DNA of 64,000 nucleotides from JADCRZ01 sp037718865 (GCA_037718865.1 JBBJMP010000020.1:1-64000), one strand, 5' to 3'. Positions 42,356 through 49,932 are shown, counted from the stretch's first letter. Numbers and translations are program-made. Notes: generated by a model from the letters alone, not told the origin.

Positions 42356-42727
42356 CTATAATTTAAAATCCGGTTGTTCGTTGTCGTAAGGGATATAAGC
42401 AAATACATTTGTTGAGGCAACTTGTTCTTTTTTCGTCGGTACGGCTGTTATTTCAAAAGTAATATCGAATGCTTTTTGCAGTTTGGCAAGTGTTAGAAGA
42501 TTAACAAGTTTATCTCCGTTAAATAATTGTGTAACATAGCTTGGAGATGTATCTATTGCTTTTGCAATATCTTTTTTTTGCAATGTACGATCGTTTAACT
42601 TTTCGATTTCGCTTAAAAAGCGAAACATAATCATACTTGCTTCATGCCTAATTTCTTCGCTTTCGGACCTAAATTCCAACAAAGAAGCATATTCAGGGTT
42701 AATATTAATTCTATTATTAAATTTCAT
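42356..42727 (-). CDS. HigA-like antitoxin, C-terminus truncated by an insertion sequence
   Basis: A 123-residue XRE-type helix-turn-helix protein (LQKKDIAKAIDTSPSYVTQL then FNGDKLVNLLTLAKLQKAFD, about residues 50-90) with a C-terminal tail (residues 96-123). It overlaps the upstream HigB-like gene by 11 bases, the usual toxin-first order of HigBA. The IS1595-type element sits after codon 123 and supplies the stop TAG. Removing the element and one target copy restores 16 more residues (IKVYPTEGNLSLSVAG) and a TAA 13 bases before the SecB-like start. In TAC modules this tail is the chaperone-addiction region, so its end has been lost. Confidence 0.75.
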   Translation of the reverse strand: MKFNNRININPEYASLLEFRSESEEIRHEASMIMFRFLSEIEKLNDRTLQKKDIAKAIDTSPSYVTQLFNGDKLVNLLTLAKLQKAFDITFEITAVPTKKEQVASTNVFAYIPYDNEQPDFKL

Positions 42728-43109
42728 AATCGTAACCTCCTACTTTTTTTATTAGCTCAATTTCTTTCGAGGATAATGATTTGCTCTTTTTGCCCTCATG
42801 TAGTATCGCGGCAACCACCACAACCCCCCCTTTTGAACTCTTAATCTCTTTGCAATAAATTCTGTCATTTTCTTGTCCAACAAAAAATCTCATTTCTGTA
42901 ACATTTTCGCATTTTTCATTTATTTCAACTTTGCAATAATTTCTATGCCTATGGCCATTCAGAATTATATCTAAAAAGAACCTAGTTTTATTGATATGCC
43001 TTTTATTTCTAAATAAATATCCCCTCAATAACTCTTCATTTTCTTCGTCTAGATAAATAGCCTTTTTACCATCTGTTGAACTTGCTAGATATTTACATTT
43101 TTTTATCAA
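42717..43109 (-). CDS. HigB/RelE-like toxin of the toxin-antitoxin-chaperone module
   Basis: A 130-residue basic protein without an ATG in the expected place: the frame opens with TTG at 43109 (MIKKCKYLASSTDGKKAIYL). The second half has the order expected of HigB/Gp49-like mRNA interferases: VTEMRFFVGQENDRIYCKEI, a hydrophobic strand VVVVAAILHEGKKSKS, and a C-terminal KEIELIKKVGGYDYEI. Such toxins cut mRNA on the ribosome; catalytic residues are not certain here. The predicted promoter overlaps the TTG, so the true start or a leaderless start is unresolved. It is first in the operon and overlaps the antitoxin by 11 bases. Confidence 0.6.
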   Translation of the reverse strand: MIKKCKYLASSTDGKKAIYLDEENEELLRGYLFRNKRHINKTRFFLDIILNGHRHRNYCKVEINEKCENVTEMRFFVGQENDRIYCKEIKSSKGGVVVVAAILHEGKKSKSLSSKEIELIKKVGGYDYEI

Positions 43110-43137
43110 AGTTAAGCTATAGGTTAATTTTATGCAA
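43107..43137 (-). promoter_or_regulatory. predicted promoter of the toxin-antitoxin operon
   Basis: On the minus strand TTG (43137-43135), exactly 20 bases, then TAACTTTG (43114-43107). Transcription would start just downstream of the TTG start codon proposed for the toxin, which makes that start doubtful or leaderless. Confidence 0.5.
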
Positions 43138-43231
43138 GCATTCCTTTATATTTGTAGCTTTTTATAAAACACCTACCACATAGATACGAAAAAAATGTGG
43201 ATAAATATATGAGTTTAAATGAATCATATGC

Positions 43232-43262
43232 TTGAGCGTTCAAGAATAATGTTTTATATTTG
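43232..43262 (+). promoter_or_regulatory. predicted promoter of the IS1-type transposase
   Basis: TTG at 43232-43234, 20 bases, TATATTTG at 43255-43262, ending 4 bases before the ATG at 43267. A strong consensus match implying a leaderless message. Confidence 0.6.
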
Positions 43263-43266
43263 ATAC

Positions 43267-44091
43267 ATGAATAAGCTACCAATCGAAAAAAGAGTGCAGA
43301 TAATCAACTTACTTGTTGAAGGCTGCAGTTTACGGTCCACTTCTCGCATAGCTGATGTGTCAATCAATACTGTTACTAAGCTGCTTATTGATGTGGGTAA
43401 GGCTTGCCAAAAGTTTCATAATGATAAGGTGATGGATGTTACCACCAAACGTGTTCAATGTGATGAGATATGGAGCTTTGTCTATTCTAAACAAAAGAAT
43501 GTTCCTGAAGGAATGGAAGATCAGGCAGGTGATGTTTGGACTTGGACGGCTATGGATGCAGATACAAAACTGGTGGTATCCTGGTTAGTTGGTAGCAGAG
43601 ATGCAGATACGGCTAATTGTTTTATGAATGATGTGGCTACAAGGCTGAAAAACAGGGTTCAATTAACTACCGACGGTTTACACGCTTATCTTGAAGCTGT
43701 GACCGATTCTTTTGGAAGCCAGATAGATTTTGCTCAATTAATAAAGATTTACGGTAATGCGGGTGGAGAAGGTCAGGAAAGGAAGTATAGCCCGGCTGAA
43801 TGTACTGGAACACAAAAGCATATTATTTCCGGCAGTCCTGAAAACAAACATATTTCTACCAGTTATATAGAAAGGCAAAATTTAACCATGAGAATGCACA
43901 TGCGGAGATTTACAAGGCTTACCAACGCCTTTTCAAAGAAGATTGAAAACCATTGCTATGCGATTGCCTTACACTTTGTCTATTACAACTTCGTCAAGAT
44001 TCATAAAACCTTAAGAGTTCCCCCAGCAATGGAAGCTGGATTGATAAAAAGACTAATGACTATTGAAGACATTGTTAGCCTGGCTAGTTAA
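43267..44091 (+). CDS. IS1-type transposase
   Basis: A 274-residue single-frame transposase with an N-terminal helix-turn-helix (EKRVQIINLLVEGCSLRSTS and RIADVSINTVTKLLIDVG) and a DDE domain: first Asp in VQCDEIWSFVYSKQ, second in LTTDGLHAYLEAV, Glu in STSYIERQNLTMRMHMRRF. These motifs match the Bacteroidota/cyanobacterial group annotated as IS1. Unlike classical E. coli IS1 it needs no frameshift. It is probably the enzyme that recognises the island ends at 40508 and 44688. Its last 39 bases overlap the antisense gene at 44053-44457. Confidence 0.88.
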   Translation: MNKLPIEKRVQIINLLVEGCSLRSTSRIADVSINTVTKLLIDVGKACQKFHNDKVMDVTTKRVQCDEIWSFVYSKQKNVPEGMEDQAGDVWTWTAMDADTKLVVSWLVGSRDADTANCFMNDVATRLKNRVQLTTDGLHAYLEAVTDSFGSQIDFAQLIKIYGNAGGEGQERKYSPAECTGTQKHIISGSPENKHISTSYIERQNLTMRMHMRRFTRLTNAFSKKIENHCYAIALHFVYYNFVKIHKTLRVPPAMEAGLIKRLMTIEDIVSLAS

Positions 44092-44457
44092 AGTTAATTT
44101 CTCACTCAAGGCTTTTTCCATTTCTTCGATTAATTCTCGTTGCATAAAAAATGGACTTCCTTCAAATCGTAAATTATATACCAATCCATAAGCCGGCATA
44201 ATTGACACGTTAATCCAAAATTGTTTAAGATAAGGTTGATTATAACTAAAGCCTGCACAACGCCATTGATTTGGCAAGGCTGTTAACAGTTTATTAAGGG
44301 CATCTACGGATCCAGCCTTAAATGTAATATATCCTTGCTCGCCTAACTGGTGCCCCGAGCATGAAAACAAAGTTTCAATTTCATCAAAAATATTAACTAA
44401 ATAAACTAATTTTCTAATGTCAAAATCAATTTGACCGTAATCGATTTCATTATTCAT
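44053..44457 (-). CDS. hypothetical island cargo protein with a CSGH motif
   Basis: A 134-residue protein of unknown function. Visible features are an N-terminal helix (DIRKLVYLVNIFDEIETLF), a SCSGHQLGEQGYITF segment reminiscent of small phage-type proteins with a C-x-GH motif, and a C-terminal amphipathic helix (MQRELIEEMEKALSEKL). Its last 13 residues are encoded opposite the transposase 3' end, so the natural C-terminus may have been changed when the transposase arrived. Its start is only 17 bases from the divergent gene at 44475, leaving no room for separate promoters between them. Confidence 0.55.
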   Translation of the reverse strand: MNNEIDYGQIDFDIRKLVYLVNIFDEIETLFSCSGHQLGEQGYITFKAGSVDALNKLLTALPNQWRCAGFSYNQPYLKQFWINVSIMPAYGLVYNLRFEGSPFFMQRELIEEMEKALSEKLTLTSQANNVFNSH

Positions 44458-44474
44458 TTCTAAAATTATTTTTT

Positions 44475-44669
44475 ATGCCAATGTTATATATTACTTGCCC
44501 CATAACTAAAAAGCCTACGCCCACATTAATAGACATGCCTAAGGGAACAAACCCCAATAACTTAAGAAACAACTCCTTAGTTTGCCAGCATTGTTCTCAG
44601 AAACATAATTGGGACGGTAAAGATGCATTTTTTGAAGATGGAAGCAGACTATCCGAAAACTTGAAATAA
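44475..44669 (+). CDS. small zinc-ribbon-like cargo protein
   Basis: A 64-residue protein with two Cys pairs' worth of ligands: ITCPITKKPT near the N-terminus and LVCQHCSQKHNW in the middle, resembling a family of short zinc-ribbon proteins of unknown function. It starts 17 bases from the divergent gene and its stop codon touches the right inverted repeat of the island (44668-44697). The gene therefore ends precisely at the element boundary, which suggests it travels with it. Confidence 0.55.
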   Translation: MPMLYITCPITKKPTPTLIDMPKGTNPNNLRNNSLVCQHCSQKHNWDGKDAFFEDGSRLSENLK

Positions 44670-44690
44670 TGCAAACTGATACACTACCAC

Positions 44691-44729
44691 AAATTCGGTA
44701 GTGTCTCAGTTTGAGACACTATCGAATTT
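44691..44729. terminator. 18-base-pair hairpin made of two IS-end-like arms, followed by T-runs
   Basis: The left arm (44691-44708, containing ggtagtgtctca) pairs with the right arm (44712-44729) at 17 of 18 positions around a gtt loop, then ttgattttt follows. The arms resemble the island end (ggtagtgtatca), so it may be a relic or MITE of the same family. On the plus strand it could terminate transcription. Confidence 0.55.
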
Positions 44730-44828
44730 TTGATTTTTGTCGATACTAAATACGGGGATGATCAGTGAACACTTACAATATACATATCCAACTTTAACAT
44801 TATTTACTACTTTACCCATTCCCATAAT

Positions 44829-44850
44829 CACATTTGCACATCTGCACATT
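44829..44850. repeat. TGTGC-type interspersed repeat
   Basis: cacatttgcacatctgcacatt overlapping the stop region of the following minus-strand gene; same family as the other TGTGC repeats. Confidence 0.65.
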
Positions 44851-46408
44851 ATATATTCTCCGCCTTAATTCCTATGCCATTCAGATATTTTTCCCTGATA
44901 ATATTCTGCACGGGTACATTTTTCATCTTGCTTTCCAGCCAGGAGATAATATCCAGGTAAGCAAAAGCTCTTGCTCCCCTGGAGTTCTTTTCATAGAGTT
45001 TGAGCTTGGCTGACAGCTTCTCAAATGCAGGCTTTAACTGGCGGGCAGATAAACGAAAAGACATCCGTATAAACCGGAAGATCTCCTCTTCCACCACACT
45101 CAGGTTTTCCATTTTTGCCATAAAACGGTATACCGACTTGGTGAGGTACTCCAATATGCTAAAATTGCCCAGCTCATAATGAGCAATAAGATGCAACAGC
45201 CGGGCATAACATTGGAGGTCTGTACGAAGGTCTACTTTCCAGTTAATGATTTTATTCAAATAATTAACGGCGGTATCGTAATCGCCGCTACCAAAATACA
45301 GGGATGCTATTTTATAGTAAAAAACCAATACCCGGTGCCGGTCTAAATAAAGTTCGTAGTCTTTTAGGGTTTTCTCGATGGACGGAACCAATTTTAATCC
45401 TTCTGTAAAGGTTCCTTCCATGAAATGCCTGTTGATTTTTGATATGTGCAGGTATACAAACACCTGAATGCGATTGTTGTCGTTATCAGCAACCAAATCA
45501 GAAAGCGCAAATTGCTCGAATTCTGAAAGTGTCTTTAGAAATTTTTTATAGTTCCTCAGGTCAAAGTGGGCCCCTAGCAGATTATGCATGCCTTTAATGT
45601 AATGAGCCGTTTCGATTTCAACCATATACGGCTCTTTTTCAAAGAGGTCGACCCACTTTTGTGCATAACGGTAGTATAACAGGAAATCCTGCCTGATGAA
45701 AGCGTACCAGCAGTAACTCTGATAGAGGTACAGGCTTTCATAAAAGCCGTTTACGTCGTTAATATCAAAGGAAATATGATCCTCAAAAAATTGCCTTACG
45801 GCTATTTCATCTTTTTCGTTACGCGCATGCCCGTTCCTGATATACCAGCTATACAGCCGCAATGAAAGATTTGACAGCTGGCTGATCATTAGCAGGCGGT
45901 TATTCACGTCATTCACTTCCTGCGTTAGCCGGTCTGCTCTGTCCTCCATACTTCGGGTAATATGAAGGGCCTCGATCTTTTTTTCAAAGAACAACACCTG
46001 TAACAGGAAAGTGAGTTGGTTATGCGCCCGGGCGTTCTCCTTCATCCTGTCCAGTATACGCAGGCTCTGCAGGTAAAGCCCTTTGTTATACAGAATGCGC
46101 GCATGATCCATCTGTTCGTGCAACTGGATATATATATCTTGGTTGTTCAATAAGCGCAAACTACTGAGGACCTGCCGGTATAAATGCGCCTTTATATTTG
46201 AAAGCTGCTGTTTTTTTATTGACTTGTTCTTTTCCAATAAGACTTCTTCATCATAATCGCTCATTTTGTCGAGTGCATCGAAAAGATGAATGATCTTTAA
46301 GTCTACAGTAGCGGAATTCCGCTTTACATAGAGTTTGAAATTTCGCTTTTCTGACTTTTCCAGCGATTTAATCAATTGAAATAAGGAATCTGTCGATTTG
46401 TTGGGCAT
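44849..46408 (-). CDS. helical-repeat (TPR-like) hypothetical protein
   Basis: A 519-residue, almost entirely alpha-helical protein without signal peptide or membrane segment. Repeated 30-40-residue helix pairs rich in Tyr, Leu and Ala (for example ARILYNKGLYLQSLRILDRM and YKIASLYFGSGDYDTAVNYL) look like TPR units. The N-terminus (SLFQLIKSLEKSEKRNFKLY) is a pattern I associate with a conserved Bacteroidota family of unknown function. A cytosolic scaffold role is a guess. It now lies directly upstream of the island on the rpoC strand, in the place where rpoB would be expected. Confidence 0.65.
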   Translation of the reverse strand: MPNKSTDSLFQLIKSLEKSEKRNFKLYVKRNSATVDLKIIHLFDALDKMSDYDEEVLLEKNKSIKKQQLSNIKAHLYRQVLSSLRLLNNQDIYIQLHEQMDHARILYNKGLYLQSLRILDRMKENARAHNQLTFLLQVLFFEKKIEALHITRSMEDRADRLTQEVNDVNNRLLMISQLSNLSLRLYSWYIRNGHARNEKDEIAVRQFFEDHISFDINDVNGFYESLYLYQSYCWYAFIRQDFLLYYRYAQKWVDLFEKEPYMVEIETAHYIKGMHNLLGAHFDLRNYKKFLKTLSEFEQFALSDLVADNDNNRIQVFVYLHISKINRHFMEGTFTEGLKLVPSIEKTLKDYELYLDRHRVLVFYYKIASLYFGSGDYDTAVNYLNKIINWKVDLRTDLQCYARLLHLIAHYELGNFSILEYLTKSVYRFMAKMENLSVVEEEIFRFIRMSFRLSARQLKPAFEKLSAKLKLYEKNSRGARAFAYLDIISWLESKMKNVPVQNIIREKYLNGIGIKAENI

Positions 46409-46611
46409 CGTATTTTGTTTATCTTGAAAGCCAATACCAGCTTGAATCCGCTAAAGAACCGCCTTGTTTCAATGGTGTAAAACGCATATGATTTTAATTT
46501 TATTTGTACATAATAGTTAATTAACTTCGAAAACAGGGCTGTTTATCAGATATTATAGCAAGCAACCACAGAAATAAATAGCCTGCAATTTCGTTATTTT
46601 AAAAAAGATAA

Positions 46612-47802
46612 ATGCCCGGCACCCAAGTATATATTTTTGATACAACGCTTCGGGATGGTGAACAGGTTCCTGGTTGCAAGCTTAATTCCAAAGAAAAACT
46701 TGAATTGGCAGAGCAACTGGAGGCTTTGGGAGTAGACATCCTTGAAGCCGGCTTTCCTGTTTCAAGTCCAGGTGACTTTGAATCCGTGGAGCAAATTTCC
46801 CTGGTTATCAAAAATGCCACTGTTTGTGCCTTAAGCCGTGCGGTACTGAAAGATATTGAAGTGGCAGCGCAGGCCCTTAAGCATGCCAAACGCCCGCGTA
46901 TACACACAGGGATTGGCACATCCGATTACCACATCATCGGCAAATTCAAATCAACGCGCGAAGATATCCTAAGCAGGGCCATCCAATGCGTTAAATGGGC
47001 AAGAAATTTTACTGATGATGTTGAATTTTACGCCGAGGATGCCGGACGAACTTCAAATGAATACCTGGCCCGGATCATTGAAGCAGTTATTGCTGCCGGT
47101 GCTACCACGGTAAACATTCCAGATACCACGGGCTACTGCCTGCCTGATCAGTATGGTGAAAAGATCTCTTATCTGGCCAATCATGTACCGAATATCGATA
47201 AAGCGGTGATCAGTTGCCATTGTCATAACGACCTTGGCCTGGCAACAGCCAACTCCATCTCCGGTATTATTAGCGGGGCAAGGCAGATAGAGTGCACCAT
47301 CAACGGGCTGGGCGAAAGGGCCGGCAATACTTCACTCGAAGAAGTGGTTATGGTCATCAGGCAACATAAACATCTTAATTTCTATACAAATATCAAGGCC
47401 GAAGGGCTTAACCCCATAAGCAGGATGGTATCAGAAACCATGCGGGTTGCTGTTCAACCTAACAAAGCTATTGTAGGGGCCAATGCTTTTTCTCACTCTT
47501 CCGGAATTCACCAGGATGGATTTTTAAAAGATTCTCTTACCTATGAAATCATAAACCCCGAAGAAGTTGGCGCCGATGCCAGTAAGATTGTGTTAACGGC
47601 AAGAAGCGGCCGTAGTGCCTTGGCCTACCGCTTTCAAAAATTGGGTTACCAATTCGACCGTAATGACGTGGATGTGCTGTACGAACGTTTTCTTTTGGTT
47701 GCCGATACCAAGAAGGAAGTGGTAGAAGAAGACCTCCACCAATTAGCAGCACAATTTCAACCCGGAATTATTAAGCTTGCTTCAAGTCTCTCTCTCATGT
47801 GA
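46612..47802 (+). CDS. leuA: 2-isopropylmalate synthase, short form
   Basis: A 396-residue TIM-barrel enzyme that condenses acetyl-CoA with 2-ketoisovalerate, the first step of leucine synthesis. The barrel begins YIFDTTLRDGEQVPGCKL; metal-binding and catalytic motifs CHCHNDLGLATANS and INGLGERAGNTSLEEVVM are present, as is the FSHSSGIHQDG segment. It lacks the C-terminal regulatory domain (about 130 residues in the 500-plus-residue enzymes), so classical leucine feedback at that site is not expected. It is the first gene of the leu-ilv cluster; a terminator-like hairpin follows it. Confidence 0.92.
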   Translation: MPGTQVYIFDTTLRDGEQVPGCKLNSKEKLELAEQLEALGVDILEAGFPVSSPGDFESVEQISLVIKNATVCALSRAVLKDIEVAAQALKHAKRPRIHTGIGTSDYHIIGKFKSTREDILSRAIQCVKWARNFTDDVEFYAEDAGRTSNEYLARIIEAVIAAGATTVNIPDTTGYCLPDQYGEKISYLANHVPNIDKAVISCHCHNDLGLATANSISGIISGARQIECTINGLGERAGNTSLEEVVMVIRQHKHLNFYTNIKAEGLNPISRMVSETMRVAVQPNKAIVGANAFSHSSGIHQDGFLKDSLTYEIINPEEVGADASKIVLTARSGRSALAYRFQKLGYQFDRNDVDVLYERFLLVADTKKEVVEEDLHQLAAQFQPGIIKLASSLSLM

Positions 47803-47822
47803 TATGTTAGTTTTGAAAACAG

Positions 47823-47851
47823 CGTGGGGGAGTAATCCTTCACGTTTTTTT
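47823..47851 (+). terminator. terminator-like hairpin between leuA and leuC
   Basis: cgtggggga (47823-47831) pairs with tccttcacg (47836-47844), with two G-T wobbles, around a gtaa loop and is followed by seven T residues. It is a good intrinsic terminator on the plus strand, so leuC onward may be partly or separately transcribed, or this may be an attenuation point. Confidence 0.65.
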
Positions 47852-47924
47852 GTTAGCTGCAGCAACATGAGGTAAATTAAAGGTAGGATGGCAAGAAGTT
47901 AAGACTTTAAAAAGAAAAGCAAAC

Positions 47925-49337
47925 ATGGCAGAAACATTATTTGATAAGATCTGGGACAAACATGTAGTTACAACCATACAGGATGGGCCTTCCGTACTGT
48001 ACATTGATAAACATTTTATTCATGAAGTGACTTCTCCCCAGGCCTTCAGCGGAATAGAGAACAGAGGCCTGCATTTATTTCGTCCTGAAAAAACCATAGC
48101 TACGGCAGATCATAATGTGCCTACCATTAATCAGCATTTACCTATCCGTGATGAATTGTCAAGGATTCAGGTGCAGCAGCTGAAAGAGAATTGTGCAAGG
48201 CATAACGTCGAATTGTATGGCCTGGGTCATCCATTTCAGGGCATTGTTCACATTATAGGACCCGAACTGGGTATTACTCAGCCGGGGATGACCATCGTAT
48301 GCGGCGACAGCCATACTTCCACGCATGGTGCTTTCGGTTCCGTTGCTTTCGGCATCGGTACCAGCGAAGTGGAAATGGTGTTTGCTTCCCAGTGCGTGTT
48401 GCAGCCGAAGCCCAGGCGGATGCGGATAAACATTGAAGGCAAGCTGAATGCGGGAGTGGTATCGAAGGACCTCATCCTGCACATCATCTCCCGGATATCT
48501 GCCAGTGGGGCAACCGGCTACTTTGTAGAATACTCCGGTTCTGCAATCCGCAAATTAAGCATGGAAGCCAGAATGACCATATGCAACATGAGTATCGAAA
48601 TGGGCGCCAGGGGAGGATTGATAGCACCGGATGAAACAACCTTTGCTTATCTTAAGGGACGTTTGTTTGCGCCAAAATTTGACGACTGGGAAAATAAACT
48701 GGCCCAATGGAAGTTATTGTTTACCGATGAAGATGCCGTATTCGACAAAGAGCTTGACGTAGTTGCCTCAGACATTGAGCCAATGATTACTTACGGAACA
48801 AATCCGGGCCTGGGAATTCCCATAGGAGGATCCATTCCCGCCACTGAAACAATACCTGACGAGGGGGAAAGAAAAAACCTGGTCAAAGCACTTAAGTATA
48901 TGGGACTGGAAGGGGGAAAACAATTGCTGGGTATGCCGGTACAACATATTTTTATTGGCAGCTGCACCAATTCCCGAATTGAAGACCTCCGGTTGGTAGC
49001 TGCTGTGATCAAAGGCAAAAAGAAACATGAGCATGTCCAGGTCATGATCGTTCCCGGATCGCAGCAGGTTGCCGCTCAGGTCAGGGAAGAAGGACTGGAT
49101 AAAATATTCGAAGAAGCCGGTTTTGAGGTAAGACAGGCCGGTTGCAGTGCCTGCCTCGGAATGAATGAAGACAAAATTCCTGCTGGTGAGTACTGCATCT
49201 CCACATCAAATCGGAATTTCGAGGGAAGGCAGGGAGCCGGGGCAAGGACTTTACTGGCAAGTCCTTTAACCGCAGCAGCATCAGCCCTCACCGGGGTAGT
49301 AACCGATATAAGGGAAATGATGACTAATCAAGCGTAA
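47925..49337 (+). CDS. leuC: 3-isopropylmalate dehydratase large subunit
   Basis: A 470-residue aconitase-fold protein that, with LeuD, isomerises 2- to 3-isopropylmalate. The [4Fe-4S] ligand cysteines are in FIGSCTNSRIEDL and in the pair AGCSACLGMNED. CGDSHTSTHGAFG and ATADHNVPTI are catalytic motifs. The full length (E. coli about 466) supports an intact enzyme. leuD follows after 4 bases. Confidence 0.96.
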   Translation: MAETLFDKIWDKHVVTTIQDGPSVLYIDKHFIHEVTSPQAFSGIENRGLHLFRPEKTIATADHNVPTINQHLPIRDELSRIQVQQLKENCARHNVELYGLGHPFQGIVHIIGPELGITQPGMTIVCGDSHTSTHGAFGSVAFGIGTSEVEMVFASQCVLQPKPRRMRINIEGKLNAGVVSKDLILHIISRISASGATGYFVEYSGSAIRKLSMEARMTICNMSIEMGARGGLIAPDETTFAYLKGRLFAPKFDDWENKLAQWKLLFTDEDAVFDKELDVVASDIEPMITYGTNPGLGIPIGGSIPATETIPDEGERKNLVKALKYMGLEGGKQLLGMPVQHIFIGSCTNSRIEDLRLVAAVIKGKKKHEHVQVMIVPGSQQVAAQVREEGLDKIFEEAGFEVRQAGCSACLGMNEDKIPAGEYCISTSNRNFEGRQGAGARTLLASPLTAAASALTGVVTDIREMMTNQA

Positions 49338-49341
49338 ATCA

Positions 49342-49923
49342 ATGCAACCAATCAATATAATAAATTCCCGTTTTGTGCCATTCCCGATGGAAAATATCGA
49401 CACTGACCAGATCATCCCTGCCCGTTTTTTAAAGGCTACCACAAGGGAAGGATTTGGTAAAAATCTGTTCAGGGACTGGAGATACGACGCTTCAAACAAT
49501 CCCAGACCGGAATTTATCCTGAATAATCCGGCATTTACGGGCCAGATACTGGTGGCGGGCAAGAACTTTGGCAGCGGCTCTTCCAGGGAACATGCTGCCT
49601 GGGCTATCCTCGACCATGGTTTCCGGGTTGTGGTTTCAAGCTTTTTTGCAGACATTTTTAAGAACAATGCACTGAACAATGGAGTGCTTCCCGTACAGGT
49701 AAGTGATGATTTCCTGCAAAACATCTTTGGCCAGCCTAATGAGTCGACGCTGACGGTTAACCTGGAAAGGCAAACGATCACCATTGATGCAACCGGCGAA
49801 CAGGAAACCTTTGATATCAATGACTACAAAAAAACCTGCATGCTGAATGGTTATGATGATATTGACTTCCTGCTAAGCATGAAAGAGGAAATAGCCGATT
49901 TTGAAAAACAACACATGTATTAA
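49342..49923 (+). CDS. leuD: 3-isopropylmalate dehydratase small subunit
   Basis: A 193-residue swivel-domain partner of LeuC. MENIDTDQIIPARFL and GKNFGSGSSREHAAWAI are the diagnostic motifs; the length is standard. It starts 4 bases after leuC and ends 9 bases before leuB, so leuCDB are translated from one message. Confidence 0.96.
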   Translation: MQPINIINSRFVPFPMENIDTDQIIPARFLKATTREGFGKNLFRDWRYDASNNPRPEFILNNPAFTGQILVAGKNFGSGSSREHAAWAILDHGFRVVVSSFFADIFKNNALNNGVLPVQVSDDFLQNIFGQPNESTLTVNLERQTITIDATGEQETFDINDYKKTCMLNGYDDIDFLLSMKEEIADFEKQHMY

Positions 49924-49932
49924 TCCGGATGT

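Larger units (their letters stand above)
41372..42358 (+). mobile_element. IS1595-type insertion sequence inside the antitoxin gene
   Basis: A 987-base element with perfect 12-base inverted ends (tagggttatcca at 41372-41383, complement at 42347-42358) and an 8-base target duplication taatttaa at 41364-41371 and 42359-42366, the duplication length expected for IS1595. It carries one intact transposase. Its right end provides a TAG that now terminates the antitoxin. Confidence 0.9.
40499..44697. mobile_element. 4.2-kb island with 30-base inverted ends, IS1-type transposase and toxin-antitoxin cargo
   Basis: Perfect 30-base inverted repeats bound the island at 40499-40528 and 44668-44697; their inner part is ggtagtgtatcagtttgcat, probably the true IS end, starting at 40508 and 44688. 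Inside are an IS1-type transposase, a HigB/HigA/SecB-like module split by an IS1595-type element, and three small cargo genes. An imperfect 9-base direct repeat (cgaatttgt at 40499-40507, cgaattttt at 44723-44731) may be the target duplication if the hairpin at 44691-44729 belongs to the element. The island is more AT-rich than its surroundings. Confidence 0.75.
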
